From NCBI RefSeq assembly GCF_030816505.1, contig NZ_JAUSYB010000001.1, positions 4,092,001-4,156,000 on the forward strand: a stretch of 64,000 nucleotides of DNA, read 5' to 3'. The notes beneath the pieces were generated by a model. That model was not told the origin of the DNA. It was given only the letters and a program-made list of their open reading frames with translations, and did no database searches. Below, one piece after another: positions 60,608 to 64,000 of this stretch (the first letter of the stretch is position 1; every line of letters starts with the position of its first letter). The stretch comes from Microbacterium sp. W4I20 (GTDB taxonomy: Bacteria > Actinomycetota > Actinomycetes > Actinomycetales > Microbacteriaceae). A program made the position numbers and the translations under genes.

Positions 60608-61566
60608 AGCCGGTACGGCGGGGGATCGCCGCCGGTCTCGTCTTCGCGCTGGTGATGTGCGGCTTGGCGGCGTGCAGTTCCCGTGCGAGCGAGTGGACCG
60701 ATGACGAGTATGTGATCGCGGGAGGCGGGTCGACGGGTGTGTACTTCGACTACGGAACCCACCTGGCGGAGGAACTCTCCGGGTCGCTCGGCATCCACAT
60801 GGTCACCGAGGAGACCGCGGGCTCGGTCGACAATCTGCTGCGGGTGGGCTCCGGAGACGCGCTGATCGGTTTCGCGCAGGGCGACGCCGCGGCCGATGCG
60901 GTGGCCGGCGCCGGAGCCTTCGCGGAACCGTTGCCGGTGCAGGCCGTCGCCCGGCTCTACGACGAGTACGTGCATGTGGTGGTGCGCGGCGAGTCCGAGA
61001 TCGACGACATCTCCGACCTCGCCGGCAGAGCGGTCTCGCTCGGCGCGGAGAACTCCGGCGTCAACGTCATCGCCGGCCGGGTGTTGGATGCGGCCGGCGT
61101 CGACGTCGCATCCGTGCGCAATCCGCAGTTCGACCTCAGCGCGTCGATCCTGGCGATGGAGAGCGGAGAGATCGACGGCTTCTTCTGGGTGGGCGGACTC
61201 CCGACACCCGGTATCGCCGCGCTCGCCGAGCGGATGCCGGTGCGGCTGCTGCCGATCGAGCAGGACTGGGTCATCGAGGTGAACGACCGCTACTCGCACG
61301 CCTATCGACCAGCTGATGTCCCTGCGGGCATGTACGGCCTCGAGGCGCCGACCCCTACGATGGCGGTTCCGAACTACCTGATCACGGCGGAGTCGACGCC
61401 GCCGGCCGTCGTCCGCGACATCCTCGCCGGCCTGTTCGACGCGCGGTCGCGCATCGCTCAGGACGTGCCGGCCGCGGCCCTGCTCGATCGTCGGCAGGCC
61501 ATCTTCACGGGACCCGTGGCACTGCATCCGGGTGCGGTGGAGTTCTACCGCGGCCTGCGCGGCTGA
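60604..61566 (+). CDS. TAXI-family solute-binding lipoprotein
   Basis: A 320-residue lipoprotein of the TRAP-associated extracytoplasmic immunogenic (TAXI) family. The signal peptide ends in the lipobox GLAAC (Cys at about residue 23). The family signature is YVIAGGGSTGVYFDYGTHLAEEL, followed by RVGSGDALIGFAQGDAAADAV and LGAENSGVNVIAGRVLDAAG. No TRAP permease is beside it. Its coupling to a sensor kinase suggests it presents a ligand to the kinase rather than to a transporter. Confidence 0.85.
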   Translation: MKPVRRGIAAGLVFALVMCGLAACSSRASEWTDDEYVIAGGGSTGVYFDYGTHLAEELSGSLGIHMVTEETAGSVDNLLRVGSGDALIGFAQGDAAADAVAGAGAFAEPLPVQAVARLYDEYVHVVVRGESEIDDISDLAGRAVSLGAENSGVNVIAGRVLDAAGVDVASVRNPQFDLSASILAMESGEIDGFFWVGGLPTPGIAALAERMPVRLLPIEQDWVIEVNDRYSHAYRPADVPAGMYGLEAPTPTMAVPNYLITAESTPPAVVRDILAGLFDARSRIAQDVPAAALLDRRQAIFTGPVALHPGAVEFYRGLRG

Positions 61567-61835
61567 GCCCGCGACGAGTCCTCAAGAAACCCTCAAGAAC
61601 TCTGACAGCCCGTGCGAGCTCTGCCAATCTGAGTGCGATCGCACACGATCGACGGGCCTGCTGCTCGCAGTATTCGGGGGATGGCGCAGCGGCAGGAACC
61701 GATCCACGGCCCTGCGGGGGCGGGCCGTGGATCACCCGTGCAAAGCAGCACAGGTGAGTGCGATCCCGTGTCACGAACGTGTAAATCCTGCGCCGGTGCG
61801 TAGTCCCCAGGGTTCGACCTGGCTAGTTTGGAGAA
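61567..61835 (+). promoter_or_regulatory. Control region before gluABC
   Basis: The gap contains a CCTCAAGAA direct repeat at 61580-61588 and 61591-61599 (11-bp period), a 12-bp palindrome GTGCGATCGCAC (61633-61644), an 11-bp direct repeat TGAGTGCGATC (61630-61640 and 61755-61765), a 12-bp-stem hairpin (61701-61733) and TAGTTT at 61824-61829, 6 nt before ATG 61836. Confidence 0.55.
61701..61733 (+). terminator. Hairpin between the TAXI and gluA genes
   Basis: GATCCACGGCCC pairs with GGGCCGTGGATC around a G-rich 9-nt loop. It has no U-run, so it may terminate the upstream operon or act in the gluA promoter region. Confidence 0.45.
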
Positions 61836-62585
61836 ATGATGACCTCTGATACACCCCTCGTCGTGGTCGAGAACGTCCAGAAGCACTACGGCGACTTCCA
61901 GGCTCTGACCGACATCGATCTCACGGTCAACGCGGGTGAGGTCGTCGTGGTGATCGGCCCGTCGGGTTCGGGCAAGTCGACGCTCTGCCGCACGATCAAC
62001 CGGCTCGAGACGATCACCAGCGGCAACATCAGCATCGACGGCAAGGCGCTTCCCGCCGAGGGCAAGGGGCTCGCAACGCTCCGGGCCGACGTCGGCATGG
62101 TGTTCCAATCGTTCAACCTGTTCGCCCACCTCACGATCCTCGAGAACGTGACGCTCGGTCCGATCAAGGTCCGTGGGCTGAAGAAGGCGGATGCCGACAA
62201 GGAGGCGATGGCCCTGCTCGAGCGAGTCGGGGTGGCGCAGCAGGCATCGAAGCTTCCGGCGCAGCTCTCGGGCGGCCAGCAGCAGCGTGTGGCGATCGCG
62301 CGCGCTCTCGCGATGCGCCCGAAGGTCATGCTCTTCGACGAGCCGACCAGCGCGCTCGACCCCGAGATGATCAACGAGGTGCTCGACGTGATGGTCGGGC
62401 TCGCCCAGGAGGGCATGACGATGATCGTCGTGACCCACGAGATGGGCTTCGCACGCAAGGCGGCCGATCGGGTCGTCTTCATGGCCGACGGCCGGATCGT
62501 GGAGGAGGCGACTCCTGAGGAGTTCTTCACGAATCCGAAGAGCGACCGTGCCAAGGACTTCCTCTCGAAGCTCCTCACCCACTGA
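61836..62585 (+). CDS. gluA: Glutamate-type amino-acid ABC transporter ATPase
   Basis: A 249-residue polar amino-acid uptake ATPase. Walker A is [19 protein letters not shown], the Q-loop is [14 protein letters not shown], the signature [20 protein letters not shown] and Walker [15 protein letters not shown], with the switch His in [14 protein letters not shown]. This is the GluA/GlnQ group. It is followed by a binding protein and permease in the GluABCD order. Confidence 0.92.
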   Translation: MMTSDTPLVVVENVQKHYGDFQALTDIDLTVNAGEVVVVIGPSGSGKSTLCRTINRLETITSGNISIDGKALPAEGKGLATLRADVGMVFQSFNLFAHLTILENVTLGPIKVRGLKKADADKEAMALLERVGVAQQASKLPAQLSGGQQQRVAIARALAMRPKVMLFDEPTSALDPEMINEVLDVMVGLAQEGMTMIVVTHEMGFARKAADRVVFMADGRIVEEATPEEFFTNPKSDRAKDFLSKLLTH

Positions 62586-62643
62586 GCTTCTGCACCAGAA
62601 GCCACCATAGACCCTGCACACACAGCAACTGAAGGAGACGCAC

Positions 62644-63546
62644 ATGCGACGCACACGGACACTGGCAGGCATCGGAATCGCGGCGGTAGCGCTGCTCGCG
62701 CTCACCGCCTGCAACAGCGGCACGCCGGGAGACACGACGGGCGACGGCGCAGATCCTGGCACGAGCGAGGAAGGCCCGCTCTGGGAGGTCGCGACCGACG
62801 TCTCTCTCGAAGGCAGCCCGACGTTCGACGCCATGACCGAACGCGGCAAGGTCGTCATCGGTGTGAAGAGCGACCAGCCCGGACTGGGCTACGAGGACCC
62901 CGCGACCGGTGACCGCACGGGATTCGACGTCGACACCGCCCGTTGGATCGCAGCCTCGCTGGGATTCGACGACGACGACATCGAGTGGAAGACGATCCCG
63001 TCGGCGAACCGCGAGCAGGAGCTCATCAACGGCGGCGTCGACTTCTACGTCGGCACGTACTCGATGACCGATGCGCGCGACGAGGTCATCGACTTTGCAG
63101 GTCCGTACCTCATCACGGGTCAGGGCCTGCTTGTCGCGGCCGACGACGACTCCATCAAGGGACCGGACGACCTCGCCGGCAAGGTGACGTGCTCGGTCAC
63201 GGGTTCGACGCCGCTCCAGCGCATCCGCGAAGAGTACAGCGGTGAGGTCACTGAGCGTCAGACGTACTCCGAGTGCGTCGAGCAGCTCCTGTCGGGCCAG
63301 GTGGACGCCATCACGACCGATGAGGCGATCCTCGCCGGTTACCAGGCGCAGGACCCGGACAACCTGAAGCTCGCGGGTGACCCGTTCAGCGAGGAGCGCT
63401 ACGGCGTCGGGCTCGTCGACGGAGACACGGCGCTGCAGGATCACATCAACACCCTCTTCACCGACGGTGGTGACGTGTGGACCGCGCTGTACGAGGAGTA
63501 CCTCGAGCCGGCCGGCGTCGTCGCCGAGCAGCCTGCCGTCGACTGA
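62644..63546 (+). CDS. gluB: Glutamate-type amino-acid binding lipoprotein
   Basis: A 300-residue lipoprotein. The signal peptide ends in the lipobox LTAC (Cys about residue 23), then a Thr/Gly-rich linker. The family-3 binding fold shows MTERGKVVIGVKSDQPGLGYEDP, GFDVDTARWIAASLG, YVGTYSMTDARDEVIDFAGPYLITGQGLLV and the GSTPLQRI loop. A dicarboxylic amino acid (glutamate/aspartate) is the likely ligand. GAAGGAGA precedes the ATG. Confidence 0.9.
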   Translation: MRRTRTLAGIGIAAVALLALTACNSGTPGDTTGDGADPGTSEEGPLWEVATDVSLEGSPTFDAMTERGKVVIGVKSDQPGLGYEDPATGDRTGFDVDTARWIAASLGFDDDDIEWKTIPSANREQELINGGVDFYVGTYSMTDARDEVIDFAGPYLITGQGLLVAADDDSIKGPDDLAGKVTCSVTGSTPLQRIREEYSGEVTERQTYSECVEQLLSGQVDAITTDEAILAGYQAQDPDNLKLAGDPFSEERYGVGLVDGDTALQDHINTLFTDGGDVWTALYEEYLEPAGVVAEQPAVD

Positions 63547-63552
63547 TCATCA

Positions 63553-63587
63553 CTGACCGGGGCGCCCTCACCGGGTGCCCCGGTCAG
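63553..63587 (+). terminator. Intercistronic hairpin between gluB and gluC
   Basis: A 15-bp stem (CTGACCGGGGC with GCCCCGGTCAG at the base) with a 5-nt loop. A partial terminator or 3'-end stabiliser would let the binding protein exceed the permease. Confidence 0.65.
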
Positions 63588-63619
63588 ACCCTCCTTCTGA
63601 AGCGCACGAGAGGAACCGA

Positions 63620-64000
63620 ATGGGCGTCATCACGAACAACCTCGACCTGTGGGTCGAGGCGCTGCTCGGAACGCTGAAGCTTTTCCTGGGCGGGGCCGCA
63701 CTCGCCCTCGTGCTGGGAATCATCGTGGGAGCGATGCGCGTCTCGCCGGTGCCGATCGCCCGCGCAGTCGGCACGCTGTACGTGAACACCATCCGGAACA
63801 CCCCGCTCACCCTGGTCTTCTTCGGGTTCTCCTTCGCGCTTCCTCCTCTGCTCGGAATGCGGATCGATTCGCTCCTACTCGCGACCTGTGCGCTGGGCAT
63901 CTACACCGCGACGTATGTCGCGGAGACGATCCGGTCGGGCATCAACACCGTTCCGGTGGGGCAGGCCGAGGCGGCTCGCGCGATCGGTCTGGGCTTCGGC
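63620..64000 (+). CDS. gluC: Glutamate-type ABC transporter permease (partial, cut by window end)
   Basis: The first 127 residues of an amino-acid permease. There is an N-terminal helix (LGTLKLFLGGAALALVLGIIVGAMRVS), the NTIRNTPLTLVFFGFSFALP signature segment, a second helix and the start of the EAARAIGLGFG EAA loop, which contacts the ATPase. AGAGGAAC precedes the ATG. The second permease gene gluD presumably follows. Confidence 0.9.
   Translation, partial: MGVITNNLDLWVEALLGTLKLFLGGAALALVLGIIVGAMRVSPVPIARAVGTLYVNTIRNTPLTLVFFGFSFALPPLLGMRIDSLLLATCALGIYTATYVAETIRSGINTVPVGQAEAARAIGLGFG

Overview
The window looks like chromosomal DNA from a high-GC actinobacterium of the Microbacteriaceae, probably Microbacterium or a close relative. 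The evidence is the strong G/C bias at codon third positions, many GTG starts, and actinobacterial families: a biotin carboxylase/BCCP fusion with a separate epsilon subunit, PriA, a DUF3039 protein, a DUF7882-like protein, FtsE with a long tail, and a LexA/LysM divergent pair. No integrase, transposase, CRISPR array or prophage was found; this is mostly core genome.

Layout. 1-3.6 kb: the end of a PTS-regulated activator, then pnp-pgm-ptsH on the minus strand. 3.6-8.9 kb: a cysteine-less lipoamide-dehydrogenase homologue, the acyl-CoA carboxylase alpha chain, maf and a TRAM methyltransferase. 8.9-11.8 kb: a response regulator, a histidine kinase and a kinase-like membrane protein. 12-15.6 kb: a ROK regulator, accD-accE and a small secreted protein. 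15.7-21 kb: a glycine/alanine-rich membrane protein, a nucleotidyltransferase and an ABC exporter with an unusual ATPase. 21-26.5 kb: DUF3039, pncB, murI-rph-rdgB, a reductase and a PHP phosphatase. 26.7-31.1 kb: a DUF7882-like protein, a cation exporter, and ligD facing ku (NHEJ). 31-34.7 kb: DedA, tRNA-Leu(UAG), a tiny proline-rich peptide gene and a three-gene minus-strand operon. 34.8-39.3 kb: a tad/Flp pilus operon. 39.3-46.6 kb: a Nudix hydrolase, an MFS permease, prfB with a frameshift in its GGQ motif, a DUF2510 protein and ftsE-ftsX-smpB. 46.6-55.6 kb: an S9 peptidase, lexA and a LysM division-inhibitor candidate, hisC-hisB-hisH, a ParA-like gene on the opposite strand, and priA-sseB. 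55.6-64 kb: a DUF1844 protein, infC-rpmI-rplT, an rRNA methyltransferase, a two-component system with a TAXI binding protein, and gluABC, cut by the window end.

Most first genes of transcription units carry a TANNNT hexamer that ends about 6-8 nt before the start codon, so leaderless transcription appears to be the common mode here. Internal operon genes are mostly joined by 4-nt ATGA/GTGA overlaps. The most surprising single observation is the one-base frameshift exactly at the catalytic GGQ of release factor 2; a sequencing error is the simplest explanation, but it must be resolved.
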